Positions 1 to 9,005 are shown, counted from the first letter of the stretch. The stretch: 64,000 bases of DNA from Pseudomonas monteilii NBRC 103158 = DSM 14164 (GCF_000730605.1 NZ_BBIS01000036.1:1-64000), one strand, 5' to 3'. Numbers and translations are program-made. Notes: generated by a model from the sequence alone, not told the origin.

Positions 1-28
1 GGGGTCTACGGCGTTTATGCCTGCTGGA

Positions 29-2089
29 TCAGAAGTCCTTGCACAGGCGCAAGGCGTCGTAGATCGCCGCATGCACGTTGCGCTGGGCCACGCAGTCGCC
101 GATGCGGTACAGCAGGTAGCCTTCGCCCGGCTGGCTGAGGATCGGCTGTGGCTTGATGGCGAACAGCGCCTCCACGTCGATCTGGCCTTTGTTGCGCGAA
201 CCTTCCTTCAGGGCGTAATACAGCTGCTCGTCAGGGCGCACGCCGTTCTCCACCACCACCTGGTCGACCACCCGCTCTTCCTTGGCGCCGGTGTATTCGT
301 TCTCCAGCACCGCCACCAGCTTGTCGCCTTCGCGGTAGACCTTTTCCAGCATCATGTCGCCGGTCATGATCACTTCTTTGGGGTACATGCTGCGGTAGTA
401 GGTCGGGAAGGTAGTACCGCCCATGGCCACGCCCGGCTTGATGTCGTCGGTGACGATTTCCACCTGGCTGCCCTTGTCAGCGATGAAGTCGGCCACCGAC
501 ATGCCGGTGAATTCGCAGATGGTGTCGTACACCAGCACGTTCTTGCCCGGCGCAACCTTGCCGTCGAGCACGTCCCAGCTGCTGACCACTAGCCCTTCGG
601 CAGCGCCCCAGTGTTCGTTCTGCTCCAGGAACGAGTGCCCACCCACTGCCAGTACGATCACGTCCGGGCGCAGGTCCTGGATGGTGGCCACGTCAGCGGC
701 AGTGCCCAGGCGCAGGTCGACTTTCAAACGCGCCAGCTCCAACTGGTACCAGCGGGTGATACCGGCAATCTGGTCACGCTGCGGTGCCTTGGCGGCGATG
801 GTGATCTGCCCGCCAATCTGGTCTTTCTTCTCGAACAGGGTCACGTCGTGGCCACGTTCGGCCGCTACGCGGGCAGCTTCCATACCGGCAGGGCCCGCGC
901 CAACCACCACCACCTTGCGCTTCACGCCGGTGGTTTTCTCGATGATGTGCGGCACGCCCATGTATTCACGGGAGGTCGCGGCGTTCTGGATGCACAGTAC
1001 ATCCAGGCCCTGGTACTGGCGGTCGATGCAGTAGTTGGCACCGACGCACTGCTTGATCTGGTCAATCTGGCCCATCTTGATCTTGGCGATCAGGTGCGGG
1101 TCGGCCATGTGCGCACGGGTCATGCCCACCATGTCCACATAACCGCCTTCAAGGATGCGCGTGGCCTGGTTCGGGTCCTTGATATTCTGCGCGTGCAGCA
1201 CCGGGACCTTGACCACTTCCTTGATGCCGGCCGCCAGGTGCAGGAACGGCTCCGGCGGGTAGCTCATGTTGGGGATAACGTTGGCCAGGGTGTTGTGGGT
1301 GTCGCAACCCGAGCCGACCACGCCGATGAAGTCGAGCATGCCGGTGGCGTCGTAGTACGCGGCGATCTGCTTCATGTCTTCGTGGCTGAGGCCATCGGGG
1401 TGGAACTCGTCACCGCAGATACGCATGCCCACGCAGAAGTCGTCACCGACCTCGGCACGCACGGCTTTGAGCACTTCCAGGCCGAACTTCATGCGGCCTT
1501 CGAAGGTGCCGCCCCATTCGTCGGTACGCTTGTTGACCCGTGGGCTCCAGAACTGGTCGATCATGTGCTGGTGCACCGCCGACAGTTCCACGCCGTCCAG
1601 GCCGCCCTCTTTGGCGCGACGTGCCGCTTGCGCGTAGTTGCCGATCACCCGCCAGATCTCTTCCACCTCGATGGTTTTGCAGGTGGCGCGATGCACGGGT
1701 TCACGGATACCCGACGGCGACATCAGGGTCGGCCAGTTGAAGCCGTCCCAACGCGAGCGACGGCCCATGTGGGTAATCTGGATCATGATCTTGGCGCCAT
1801 GCTTGTGCATGGCGTCGGCCAGGTTCTGGAAGTGCGGGATGATGCGGTCGGTCGACAGGTTGACCGACGCCCACCATTCCTGCGGGCTGTCGATGGCCAC
1901 GACGGACGAACCACCGCAGATCGCCAGGCCGATGCCGCCCTTGGCCTTTTCTTCGTAGTACTTCACGTAGCGGTCGGTCGTCATGCCGCCGTCAGTGGCG
2001 TAGACCTCAGCGTGCGCGGTGCTGAGCACGCGGTTGCGGATGGTCAGTTTGCCGATCTGGATCGGCTGGAACATTGCTTCGAATGCCAT
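29..2089 (-). CDS. dgcA: Dimethylglycine demethylase subunit DgcA (NADH:flavin oxidoreductase family)
   Basis: The 686-aa protein has an N-terminal old-yellow-enzyme/trimethylamine-dehydrogenase-type FMN barrel (about residues 1-375) and a C-terminal FAD/NAD domain opening with VVVVGAGPAGMEAARVAAE near residue 393. In Pseudomonas DgcAB converts dimethylglycine to sarcosine during glycine betaine catabolism. The expected iron-sulfur cluster between the domains is visible as CVGANYC (Cys348, Cys354) and Cys366; the position of the family's second cysteine is Ala351. The start has a GGAG ribosome site and lies 15 bases after the stop of the DUF5943 gene, so the two are co-transcribed. dgcB would lie beyond the window edge. 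The assignment also rests on synteny with the dgc-cdh-gbdR-cbc locus. Confidence 0.9.
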   Translation of the reverse strand: MAFEAMFQPIQIGKLTIRNRVLSTAHAEVYATDGGMTTDRYVKYYEEKAKGGIGLAICGGSSVVAIDSPQEWWASVNLSTDRIIPHFQNLADAMHKHGAKIMIQITHMGRRSRWDGFNWPTLMSPSGIREPVHRATCKTIEVEEIWRVIGNYAQAARRAKEGGLDGVELSAVHQHMIDQFWSPRVNKRTDEWGGTFEGRMKFGLEVLKAVRAEVGDDFCVGMRICGDEFHPDGLSHEDMKQIAAYYDATGMLDFIGVVGSGCDTHNTLANVIPNMSYPPEPFLHLAAGIKEVVKVPVLHAQNIKDPNQATRILEGGYVDMVGMTRAHMADPHLIAKIKMGQIDQIKQCVGANYCIDRQYQGLDVLCIQNAATSREYMGVPHIIEKTTGVKRKVVVVGAGPAGMEAARVAAERGHDVTLFEKKDQIGGQITIAAKAPQRDQIAGITRWYQLELARLKVDLRLGTAADVATIQDLRPDVIVLAVGGHSFLEQNEHWGAAEGLVVSSWDVLDGKVAPGKNVLVYDTICEFTGMSVADFIADKGSQVEIVTDDIKPGVAMGGTTFPTYYRSMYPKEVIMTGDMMLEKVYREGDKLVAVLENEYTGAKEERVVDQVVVENGVRPDEQLYYALKEGSRNKGQIDVEALFAIKPQPILSQPGEGYLLYRIGDCVAQRNVHAAIYDALRLCKDF

Positions 2090-2104
2090 GACGCTATCTC
2101 CGGC

Positions 2105-2635
2105 TTACAACGGCTTGGTAACGAACAGGCCATCTTCGTGGCCTTCTTCCGACCCGCCGTAGACCTGCTCGGCCACGGTGCGGATCTTGCTGCCGCGGGC
2201 AGCGAGAATCTGGTCCATGGCGCCGGCGAACCAGCCGGTGAACATGTAGTCGACTTTGCGGCCGCATTTGCCATACACGTATACGAACGCCGAGTGCTTG
2301 AGCTTGACGCTGCAGGTGCCTTTGTCCAGGTCGATGTCCTGGATTTCGAACAGGCCCCAGCCACGCTGGCTCAGGCGCTTCATGTAGTGCTCGAACACCG
2401 CCACGCCTTCCAGGCCATGGCATTCAGCTTCTTTTTCACACCAGTGCCAGGCAGACTTGTAGCCGGCCTTGTAGAGGATTTCGGCGTAGGCATCGGCGCC
2501 CAGCACTTCCTCGATACCCATGTGGTTGTTGACGAAGAAATGGCGCGGCACGTACAGCATCGGCAAGGCGTCACTGGTCCAGACACCGGTCTCGCTGTCG
2601 ACTTCGATTGGCAATTGCGGGGCGATCTTGGCCAT
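2105..2635 (-). CDS. DUF5943-type protein of the dimethylglycine operon
   Basis: The 176-aa soluble protein is predicted to start at a GGAG-preceded ATG and sits immediately upstream of dgcA in the same orientation. The phrase VYVYGKCGRKVDYMFTGWFA and the overall size resemble the DUF5943/4-vinyl-reductase-like proteins that accompany dgcAB in Pseudomonas. Its reaction is not known to me. The context suggests an accessory role in demethylation of dimethylglycine, for example cofactor or formaldehyde handling, but that is inference. Confidence 0.75.
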   Translation of the reverse strand: MAKIAPQLPIEVDSETGVWTSDALPMLYVPRHFFVNNHMGIEEVLGADAYAEILYKAGYKSAWHWCEKEAECHGLEGVAVFEHYMKRLSQRGWGLFEIQDIDLDKGTCSVKLKHSAFVYVYGKCGRKVDYMFTGWFAGAMDQILAARGSKIRTVAEQVYGGSEEGHEDGLFVTKPL

Positions 2636-2711
2636 GGAAACTCAACTCCATAAAATTTTTATGTGGGTGCCCCGGCGTTGCTGGCAGGGGCTATCAGGCT
2701 TGGAGAGCGGC

Positions 2712-3689
2712 TTACTCGCCCCAGACGTCCTTGAGGACGTTGACCCAGTTCTCGCCCATGATCTTGCGTACCACGCGCTCGGAGTGGCCGCGCTTGAGCA
2801 GGGTTTCGGTGAGGTTGGGGAACTCGCCGACAGTGCGGATGCCGAGCGGGTTGATGATCTTGCCGAAGTTGGTCAGGCGACGGGCGTAGCCCTTGTCGTG
2901 GGTCAGGTACTCGAAGAAGTCCTGCCCGTGGCCTTGGGTGAAGTCGGTACCGATACCGATGGCGTCTTCACCCACGATGTTCATGGTGTACTCGATGGCT
3001 TCGGCGTAGTCGTCGATGGTGGAGTCGATGCCCTTGGCCAGGAACGGCGCGAACATGGTCACGCCAACGAAGCCGCCGTGGTCGGCGATGAACTTCAGCT
3101 CTTCGTCCGACTTGTTGCGCGGGTGCTCCTTCAGGCCTGAGGGCAGGCAGTGGGAGTAGCACACCGGCTTTTTCGATTCGAGGATGACTTCTTCAGAGGT
3201 TTTGGAACCCACGTGGGACAGGTCGCACATGATGCCGACGCGGTTCATTTCCGCCACGATCTCGCGGCCGAAGCCCGACAGGCCGCCGTCACGCTCGTAG
3301 CAGCCGGTGCCTACCAGGTTCTGGGTGTTGTAGCACATCTGCACGATGCCCACGCCCAGCTGCTTGAACACATCCACGTAGGCGATCTGGTCTTCGAAGG
3401 CATGGGCGTTCTGGAAGCCGAAGAGGATGCCGGTCTTGCCCAGTTCCTTGGCCTTGCGGATGTCGGCGGTGGTGCGCACCGGCATCACCAGGTCGCTGTT
3501 GTCGCGGATCAGCTTCTGGCTGGCAGCGATATTGTCGACGGTTGCCTTGAAGCCTTCCCAGACCGACACCGTGCAGTTGGCCGCAGTCAGCCCGCCTTTG
3601 CGCATGTCTTCGAACAGCTCGCGGTTCCACTTGGCAATGATCAGGCCGTCGATGACGATGCTGTCGGCGTGAAGTTCGGCTGGGCTCAT
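2712..3689 (-). CDS. Membrane dipeptidase (peptidase family M19-like)
   Basis: From the ATG at 3689 the protein is 325 aa; a longer frame to 3839 lacks family-like sequence. M19/renal-dipeptidase features include CDLSHVG near residue 175, followed by the CYSH segment, and a late IGIGTDF motif. The usual N-terminal HxD metal pair is not obvious: the segment reads DGLIIAKWNREL where many members have DGHNDLP-like sequence, so metal binding may differ. The gene lies upstream of DUF5943-dgcA in the same orientation. In P. aeruginosa the orthologous gene belongs to the GbdR regulon, which suggests a link to choline/betaine-derived substrates rather than general peptide turnover. Confidence 0.85.
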   Translation of the reverse strand: MSPAELHADSIVIDGLIIAKWNRELFEDMRKGGLTAANCTVSVWEGFKATVDNIAASQKLIRDNSDLVMPVRTTADIRKAKELGKTGILFGFQNAHAFEDQIAYVDVFKQLGVGIVQMCYNTQNLVGTGCYERDGGLSGFGREIVAEMNRVGIMCDLSHVGSKTSEEVILESKKPVCYSHCLPSGLKEHPRNKSDEELKFIADHGGFVGVTMFAPFLAKGIDSTIDDYAEAIEYTMNIVGEDAIGIGTDFTQGHGQDFFEYLTHDKGYARRLTNFGKIINPLGIRTVGEFPNLTETLLKRGHSERVVRKIMGENWVNVLKDVWGE

Positions 3690-3974
3690 CAGGCTGTCCC
3701 CTTTTATTGAGTTGGGCTGCGCCAAACCTTCTGCCGGCGCTTTGGGGCCAGCATATGCCTGTGCCCAATGACGCCCCGATGCAAAAACGACAGGGGGTTT
3801 GCCGAAAGCGTCAATGCGCGACAACACGCCCTCTGGCATGCGGCGTGGCGATGAGAGACAGTCTCGATAGCGACGTTTCTGGCCGTTTTATGAACATTTC
3901 GTCAGAGAGCTACCGCCTTGCCTTCGGCTGAGCGAGAATCCTTGCGATTCGTCAGCCTGTTGAGGAGAAAACGG
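3690..3974. promoter_or_regulatory. Divergent intergenic region, dipeptidase-dgc operon / DUF1311 gene
   Basis: These 285 bases separate the leftward dipeptidase operon from a rightward secreted-protein gene, so they should hold both promoters. No promoter is asserted, because none stands out by eye. GbdR control of the leftward operon is expected from P. aeruginosa but no site was identified with confidence. Confidence 0.4.
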
Positions 3975-4376
3975 ATGAAATCATTGGCATGGCTGGTACT
4001 GCTGGCTGTCGTATCGGGCGCCCAGGCCGGCGAGGAAGAAAGCACCCCGTGCGACAACGTCGAGACCGACCAGCAGACCTACGCGTGCGCTGCGTTCAAC
4101 AAGCAGACTGCCGAGCGTGAGCTGAAGTCCGCTTACGATGACTTGATCCAGCGTATTCGCGACCAATATGCCGATGAGGGCGACCAGGCTACCGCTCTGG
4201 TCGGGCGTATGGATGCGGCCGAGAAGCTGTGGACACAGCTGCGCGATGCGGATTGCAAGGTTGAGACCTACGCCGAGAAGCCCGGTAGCAAGGCGTTCGA
4301 GGCGGCGTGGGATACCTGCGTGGCGCAGCGTAGTGATGACCGCTCGGAGTACTTGCAGTCCATTGGCCAACAGTAG
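3975..4376 (+). CDS. Secreted DUF1311 / LprI-N-terminal-like protein
   Basis: The 133-aa product starts with a clear signal peptide (MKSLAWLVLLAVVSGAQAGE, cleavage after AQA). The mature part has the cysteine-rich pattern of DUF1311/LprI-like domains: PCDNVETDQQTYAC, a helical RELKSAYDDLIQRI segment, and DC and DTC later on. The ATG at 3975 is preceded by GGAG; the upstream in-frame extension does not look coded. DUF1311 domains occur in periplasmic proteins, some of which inhibit lysozyme. Activity here is unproven. Confidence 0.75.
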   Translation: MKSLAWLVLLAVVSGAQAGEEESTPCDNVETDQQTYACAAFNKQTAERELKSAYDDLIQRIRDQYADEGDQATALVGRMDAAEKLWTQLRDADCKVETYAEKPGSKAFEAAWDTCVAQRSDDRSEYLQSIGQQ

Positions 4377-4390
4377 TCCTGGACCGGCCT

Positions 4391-4475
4391 CTTCGCGGGA
4401 CAAGCCCGCTCCCACAGGTGCTGCGTATCCGTTGGGACCACACCTTTCTGTGGGAGCGGGCTTGTCCCGCGAAGA
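4391..4475. repeat. REP inverted pair
   Basis: Two copies of the P. putida-type REP core (CTTCGCGGGACAAGCCCGCT and its inverse) face each other across about 30 bases, between two convergent genes. Each copy is itself palindromic. This is a typical REP doublet. Confidence 0.9.
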
Positions 4476-4493
4476 CGCCAGCACAGACAAACA

Positions 4494-5438
4494 TCAAACT
4501 GCCCTGGCCAACCTGTCCTCCCGCGGACAACGCTGGTACCGCGCCCTATAGCAGCGGGTAAAGTACGAAGCCGACTCAAACCCGCACGCCACCCCCACCT
4601 CCAGCACACTCATGTCGGTCTGGCGCAACAATTGCCGCGCCTTGTCCAGGCGCAGTCGCAAATAGAACCCACTGGGCGTGTCGTCCAGATGCACGCGAAA
4701 CAACCGCTCCAGCTGCCGCCGGGTCACCTGCACCGCCTCAGCCAGCACTTGGGTATTGAGCGGCTGTTCGGTGTTGCGCTCCATTTCACCAATCACTTTC
4801 ACCAGTTTCTTGTTGCTGATGCCATAGCGGCTGGCGATCTGCATGCGCTGGTGGTCCTGTCGCTGACGGATACGCCCGAGCACGAACTGCTCCGACACCT
4901 GCACTGCCAGCTCACTGCCGTGGGCCTGGGCAATCAGATCGAGCATCAGGTCGATCGAGGCCGTACCGCCAGCACACGTAATGCGCCGACGGTCGATCTC
5001 GAACAACTCCTGGGTCGCCTGCAAGCTTGGATAGTTTTCCTTGAACGCCTCCAACGCCTCCCAGTGCACGGTGGCGCGGTGACCGTCGAGCAGCCCGGCT
5101 TCAGCCAGCACCACGGCGCCGGTATCAATACCGCCCAGGGTTACCCCGTCATGGTCCAGGCGGCGTAGCGCCTGCTGTAGTACTGGCCCATAGCATGCCA
5201 GGGGGTCGAAGCCTGCCACTATCAGCAAGATGCCGACAGGCTCGCCCGCTGCCAACGCTGCATCGGCATTCACCGACATGCCATTGCTCGCCTGCACCGC
5301 GCCGCCATCCAGGCTCAAGACCTGCCAGCGATACGACGGCCCCTTGAAGCGGTTGGCCACCCGCAGGGGTTCCAGGGCACTGATGAATCCCATGGCCGAA
5401 AAGCCGGGTAACAGCAGGAAATGAATGTTTTGCAGCAT
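4494..5438 (-). CDS. cdhR: AraC/GlxA-family regulator of carnitine catabolism, CdhR
   Basis: From the ATG at 5438 the protein is 314 aa: an N-terminal DJ-1/GATase1-like domain (from NIHFLLLPGFSAMGF; FEIDRRRITCAGGTASIDLM marks its end) and a C-terminal AraC helix-turn-helix pair (EAVQVTRRQLERLFRVHL; LEVGVACGFESASYFTRCYR). It is divergent from caiX-cdhCAB, which CdhR activates with carnitine as signal in P. aeruginosa. An upstream ATG at 5504 would add 22 residues and cannot be excluded. Confidence 0.88.
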   Translation of the reverse strand: MLQNIHFLLLPGFSAMGFISALEPLRVANRFKGPSYRWQVLSLDGGAVQASNGMSVNADAALAAGEPVGILLIVAGFDPLACYGPVLQQALRRLDHDGVTLGGIDTGAVVLAEAGLLDGHRATVHWEALEAFKENYPSLQATQELFEIDRRRITCAGGTASIDLMLDLIAQAHGSELAVQVSEQFVLGRIRQRQDHQRMQIASRYGISNKKLVKVIGEMERNTEQPLNTQVLAEAVQVTRRQLERLFRVHLDDTPSGFYLRLRLDKARQLLRQTDMSVLEVGVACGFESASYFTRCYRARYQRCPREDRLARAV

Positions 5439-5585
5439 TGCATGCTCCACGGCAAAGGTGGTCGCCTCCGTGCAAATGTTGGTCGCCAGGGTGCGATTTT
5501 TCACCCCTTCAGCAGCGTAGCGTGTTCACACGGCCCAGAGAGGTCGAAACCCCATAACAATATGCACTGCCGATGGAGAGCCACC
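5439..5585. promoter_or_regulatory. cdhR-caiX divergent control region
   Basis: These 147 bases lie between the divergent start codons of cdhR and caiX and must hold the carnitine-responsive promoter and any CdhR or GbdR sites. A GGAG ribosome site precedes caiX. No operator could be assigned by eye. Confidence 0.5.
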
Positions 5586-6530
5586 ATGCACAGCTTGATC
5601 CGCCGCAGCCTGTTGACCCTTGCCCTGAGCAGCATCGCCACCTCCCCGCTTTACGCCGCCGAACCTGCGGCCTGCAAGAACATCCGCCTGGGCGTGGTCA
5701 ACTGGACCGACGTCATCGCCACCAGCGCCATGGCCCAGGTGCTGCTCGATGGCCTGGGCTACCAGACCAAACAGACCAGTGCCTCGCAGCAGATCATCTT
5801 CGCCGGCATCCGCGACAAACGCCTGGACATGTTCCTGGGTTACTGGAACCCGATCATGACCCAGACCATCACGCCGTTCATCGACGCCAACCAGGTCAAG
5901 GTACTGGAGAAACCAAGCCTGGAGGATGCCCGCGCCACCCTGGCCGTGCCGAAATACCTCTACGACAAGGGTTTGAAGACCTTCGCCGACATCCATAAGT
6001 TCGAGAAAGAGCTGGGCGGCAAGATCTATGGCATCGAACCGGGCTCCGGCGCCAACACCCAGATCAAGGCAATGATCACCAAGAACCAATTCGAACTTGG
6101 CAAGTTCCAGCTGGTCGAGTCCAGCGAGGCTGGCATGCTCGCCGCTGTCGACCGCGCCGTGCGGCGCAAGGAAGCCGTGGTGTTCTTCGGCTGGGCGCCG
6201 CACCCGATGAACGTGAACATCGACATGGCCTACCTGGGCGACAGCCAAGACGCGCTCGGCCCGGACGAAGGCCGCGCGACGGTATGGACGGTGACCGCGC
6301 CGGACTACGCCGAACGCTGCCCCAACGCCCACCGCCTGCTGGCCAACCTGAAGTTCAGCGCCGAAGACGAGAGCCGCATGATGCAGCCGCTGCTCGACCA
6401 CAAGGACGCGCTGGAATCGGCCCGCCAGTGGCTGAAAGACCATCCCGAGGACAAGGCCCGCTGGCTGGAAGGTGTGACCACCCTCGATGGCAAGCCGGCT
6501 GCGGACAACCTCAAGCTCACTGCCAACTGA
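5586..6530 (+). CDS. caiX: Carnitine-binding periplasmic protein CaiX
   Basis: The 314-aa substrate-binding protein belongs to the OpuAC/ProX-like glycine betaine family. A signal peptide (LLTLALSSIATSPLYAAEPA) is followed by a family-typical LGVVNWTDV opening, LGYWNP and FFGWAPHPMN, which carry the aromatic cage residues that hold a trimethylammonium group. It is the first gene of the carnitine operon and has no permease of its own. In P. aeruginosa CaiX works with the CbcWV core transporter, whose genes lie at 14-16 kb here. Confidence 0.9.
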   Translation: MHSLIRRSLLTLALSSIATSPLYAAEPAACKNIRLGVVNWTDVIATSAMAQVLLDGLGYQTKQTSASQQIIFAGIRDKRLDMFLGYWNPIMTQTITPFIDANQVKVLEKPSLEDARATLAVPKYLYDKGLKTFADIHKFEKELGGKIYGIEPGSGANTQIKAMITKNQFELGKFQLVESSEAGMLAAVDRAVRRKEAVVFFGWAPHPMNVNIDMAYLGDSQDALGPDEGRATVWTVTAPDYAERCPNAHRLLANLKFSAEDESRMMQPLLDHKDALESARQWLKDHPEDKARWLEGVTTLDGKPAADNLKLTAN

Positions 6531-6540
6531 CTGGGCCCTT

Positions 6541-6620
6541 TCGCGGGCGCGCCCGCTCCCACAGGTACAGCTCCACACTCAGGATCACATTGATCCTGTG
6601 GGAGCGGGCATGCCCGCGAA
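6541..6620. repeat. REP inverted pair inside the carnitine operon
   Basis: Two inverted REP cores (TCGCGGGCGCGCCCGCTCCC and its partner) fill most of the 122 bases between caiX and cdhC. The genes are otherwise in operon order. The position could let the doublet act as a transcript-stability or attenuation element after the binding-protein gene. Confidence 0.9.
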
Positions 6621-6652
6621 AAGCCAAACACAGACACCACAAGGAACACACC

Positions 6653-7537
6653 ATGAACCACGACGTCATCATCACCTGCGCCCTCACCGGCGCTGGCGAC
6701 ACCGCCTCGAAAAGCCACCTGGTCCCGGTCACCCCCAAACAGATCGCCGAAGCCGCCGTAGAGGCTGCCAAAGCCGGCGCCACCGTCGTCCACTGCCACG
6801 TCCGCGACCCGCAAACCGGCCGTTTCAGCCGCGACGTGGCGCTGTACCGCGAAGTCATGGAACGCATCCGCGAAGCCGACGTAGACATCATCGTCAACCT
6901 CACCGCCGGGATGGGTGGCGACCTGGAAATCGGCCCTGGCGAAACGCCGCTGGAGTTCGGCCCAGGCACCGACCTGATCGGCCCGCTGGAGCGCCTGGCC
7001 CATGTCGAGGCGCTGCTGCCGGAAATCTGCACCCTCGACTGCGGCACGCTCAACTTCGGTGACGGCAACTCAATCTACGTTTCCACCCCCGCGCAACTGC
7101 GCGCTGGCGCCAAGCGCATCACCGAACTGGGCGTTAAAGCCGAACTGGAAATCTTCGACACCGGCCACCTGTGGTTCGCCAAGCAGATGATGAAAGAAGG
7201 CCTGCTTGAAGACCCCCTTTTCCAGCTGTGCCTCGGCATCCCGTGGGGCGCGCCGGCCGACACCACCACCATGAAGGCGATGGTCGACAACCTGCCCGCC
7301 AACGTCACCTGGGCCGGCTTCGGCATCGGCCGCATGCAGATGCCGATGGCGGCGCAAGCCGTGCTGCTGGGCGGCAACGTGCGCGTGGGCCTTGAAGACA
7401 ACCTGTACCTGGACCGTGGCGTGCTGGCCAGCAACGGCCAGTTGGTCGAACGCGCGAGCGAGATCATCACCCGCATGGGTGGCCGTGTACTCACCCCGGC
7501 AGAAGGCCGGGAAAAAATGAACCTCAAGCGCCGCTGA
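6653..7537 (+). CDS. cdhC: Beta-keto acid cleavage enzyme (BKACE) for dehydrocarnitine, CdhC
   Basis: The 294-aa DUF849/BKACE protein begins MNHDVIITCALTGAGDT and carries the zinc-binding VVHCHVRDPQTG segment near residue 45 and FGIGRMQMPMA near the C-terminus. BKACE enzymes cleave beta-keto acids with acetyl-CoA; this member takes 3-dehydrocarnitine to a betainyl-CoA intermediate plus acetoacetate. It lies between caiX and the carnitine dehydrogenase gene, with an AAGGAA ribosome site, which fits that role. Confidence 0.9.
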   Translation: MNHDVIITCALTGAGDTASKSHLVPVTPKQIAEAAVEAAKAGATVVHCHVRDPQTGRFSRDVALYREVMERIREADVDIIVNLTAGMGGDLEIGPGETPLEFGPGTDLIGPLERLAHVEALLPEICTLDCGTLNFGDGNSIYVSTPAQLRAGAKRITELGVKAELEIFDTGHLWFAKQMMKEGLLEDPLFQLCLGIPWGAPADTTTMKAMVDNLPANVTWAGFGIGRMQMPMAAQAVLLGGNVRVGLEDNLYLDRGVLASNGQLVERASEIITRMGGRVLTPAEGREKMNLKRR

Positions 7538-7555
7538 TCCCTTCAGGAGACCGAT

Positions 7556-8521
7556 ATGCCCTTCATCACCGAGATCAAGACCTTCGCCGCTCTGGGTAGC
7601 GGCGTAATCGGCAGCGGCTGGGTTGCCCGCGCCCTCGCCCACGGCCTGGACGTGGTCGCCTGGGACCCGGCGCCGGGTGCCGAGCAAGCACTGCGCAAGC
7701 GCATCGCCAACGCTTGGCCGGCACTGGAAAAACAGGGGCTTGCGCCAGGCGCGACGCAGGACCGCTTGAAGTTCGTTGCCACCATCGAGGAATGTGTCCG
7801 CGACGCCGATTTCATCCAGGAAAGCGCGCCAGAGCGGCTGGACCTCAAGCTCGACCTGCACGCGAAAATCAGCGCTGCCGCGAAGCCTGATGCCATCATC
7901 GGCTCCAGCACTTCAGGCCTGCTGCCCAGCGAATTCTACGAGTCGGCTACCCACCCCGAGCGCTGCGTGGTCGGCCACCCGTTCAACCCGGTGTACCTGC
8001 TGCCGCTGGTCGAGATCGTCGGCGGCAACCGTACCGCGCCTGAAGCCATCGAGGCGGCAAAGACCATCTACACCACTCTTGGCATGCGCCCGCTACATGT
8101 GCGCAAGGAAGTCCCCGGCTTCATTGCCGATCGCCTGCTGGAAGCGCTGTGGCGCGAGGCCCTGCACCTGGTCAACGACGGCGTGGCCACTACCGGGGAA
8201 ATCGACGACGCGATCCGCTTTGGCGCGGGCCTTCGCTGGTCGTTCATGGGCACCTTCCTCACCTACACCCTCGCGGGTGGCGACGCCGGTATGCGCCACT
8301 TCATGTCGCAGTTCGGCCCGGCGCTGAAGCTGCCCTGGACATACCTGCCGGCACCGGAGCTGACCGACAAGCTGATCGACGACGTGGTCGACGGCACCTC
8401 GGAGCAGTTGGGCGACCGCAGCATCGCCGCGCTGGAACGCTATCGTGATGACACCCTGCTGGCGGTGCTGGAAGCGGTGAAGACCAGCAAGACCAACCAC
8501 GGCATGTCGTTCAGCGATTGA
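7556..8521 (+). CDS. cdhA: L-carnitine 3-dehydrogenase
   Basis: The 321-aa protein is of the 3-hydroxyacyl-CoA dehydrogenase fold. The Rossmann motif ALGSGVIGSGW is at residues 11-21, the catalytic-region segment VGHPFNPVYLLPLVEIVGG near 140, and the helical C-terminal domain follows. It oxidises L-carnitine to 3-dehydrocarnitine with NAD+. It starts 18 bases after cdhC behind an AGGAG site and is followed 10 bases later by cdhB, so the three genes form one operon. In P. putida it is also called lcdH. Confidence 0.92.
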   Translation: MPFITEIKTFAALGSGVIGSGWVARALAHGLDVVAWDPAPGAEQALRKRIANAWPALEKQGLAPGATQDRLKFVATIEECVRDADFIQESAPERLDLKLDLHAKISAAAKPDAIIGSSTSGLLPSEFYESATHPERCVVGHPFNPVYLLPLVEIVGGNRTAPEAIEAAKTIYTTLGMRPLHVRKEVPGFIADRLLEALWREALHLVNDGVATTGEIDDAIRFGAGLRWSFMGTFLTYTLAGGDAGMRHFMSQFGPALKLPWTYLPAPELTDKLIDDVVDGTSEQLGDRSIAALERYRDDTLLAVLEAVKTSKTNHGMSFSD

Positions 8522-8531
8522 GGAGGTAACG

Positions 8532-9005
8532 ATGCCCGCATTGATCACTTACCGCACCCAGATCCAGGAAGATTGGGTCGATTACAACGGGCATCTGCGC
8601 GATGCCTTTTACCTACTGATCTTCAGCTATGCCACCGATGCGCTGATGGAGCGCATCGGCCTGGATGCTGATAGCCGTGGGCAAAGCGGCCACTCGCTGT
8701 TCACCCTGGAGGCGCATATCAACTACCTGCACGAAGTGAAGCTAGGGACTGAGGTGTGGGTGCAGACGCAGATCATCGGTTTTGATCGCAAGCGTCTGCA
8801 GGTGTACCACAGCCTGCACCGGGCAGGGTTCGATGAGGCGCTGGCAGCCAGTGAGCAGATGCTGTTGCATGTGGATTTGGCAGGGCCGACGTCGGCGCCG
8901 TTCAGCGAGAACAGCACGGGGTTACTACAGGGGCTAGTGGACGAACAACGTCAACTTCAAGCGCCCGTTTATGTAGGCCGCGTGATCGGCCTTGCAAAAA
9001 AATAA
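8532..9005 (+). CDS. cdhB: Hotdog-fold betainyl-CoA thioesterase CdhB
   Basis: The 157-aa protein resembles 4-hydroxybenzoyl-CoA-type thioesterases: EDWVDYNGHLRDAFYL near the N-terminus supplies the conserved Asp/Asn segment, followed by a long helix and strands ending GFDEALAASEQMLLHVDL. It is the last gene of the cdhCAB run with an AGGAGG site. Its expected role is hydrolysis of betainyl-CoA to glycine betaine and CoA. Confidence 0.87.
   Translation: MPALITYRTQIQEDWVDYNGHLRDAFYLLIFSYATDALMERIGLDADSRGQSGHSLFTLEAHINYLHEVKLGTEVWVQTQIIGFDRKRLQVYHSLHRAGFDEALAASEQMLLHVDLAGPTSAPFSENSTGLLQGLVDEQRQLQAPVYVGRVIGLAKK

Noticed and set aside
611..2653. Long plus-strand open frame (680 codons) opposite dgcA
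   Set aside because: It mirrors dgcA and DUF5943 codons, a usual artefact of GC-rich third positions. Low-complexity His/Val/Ala composition and no domain.
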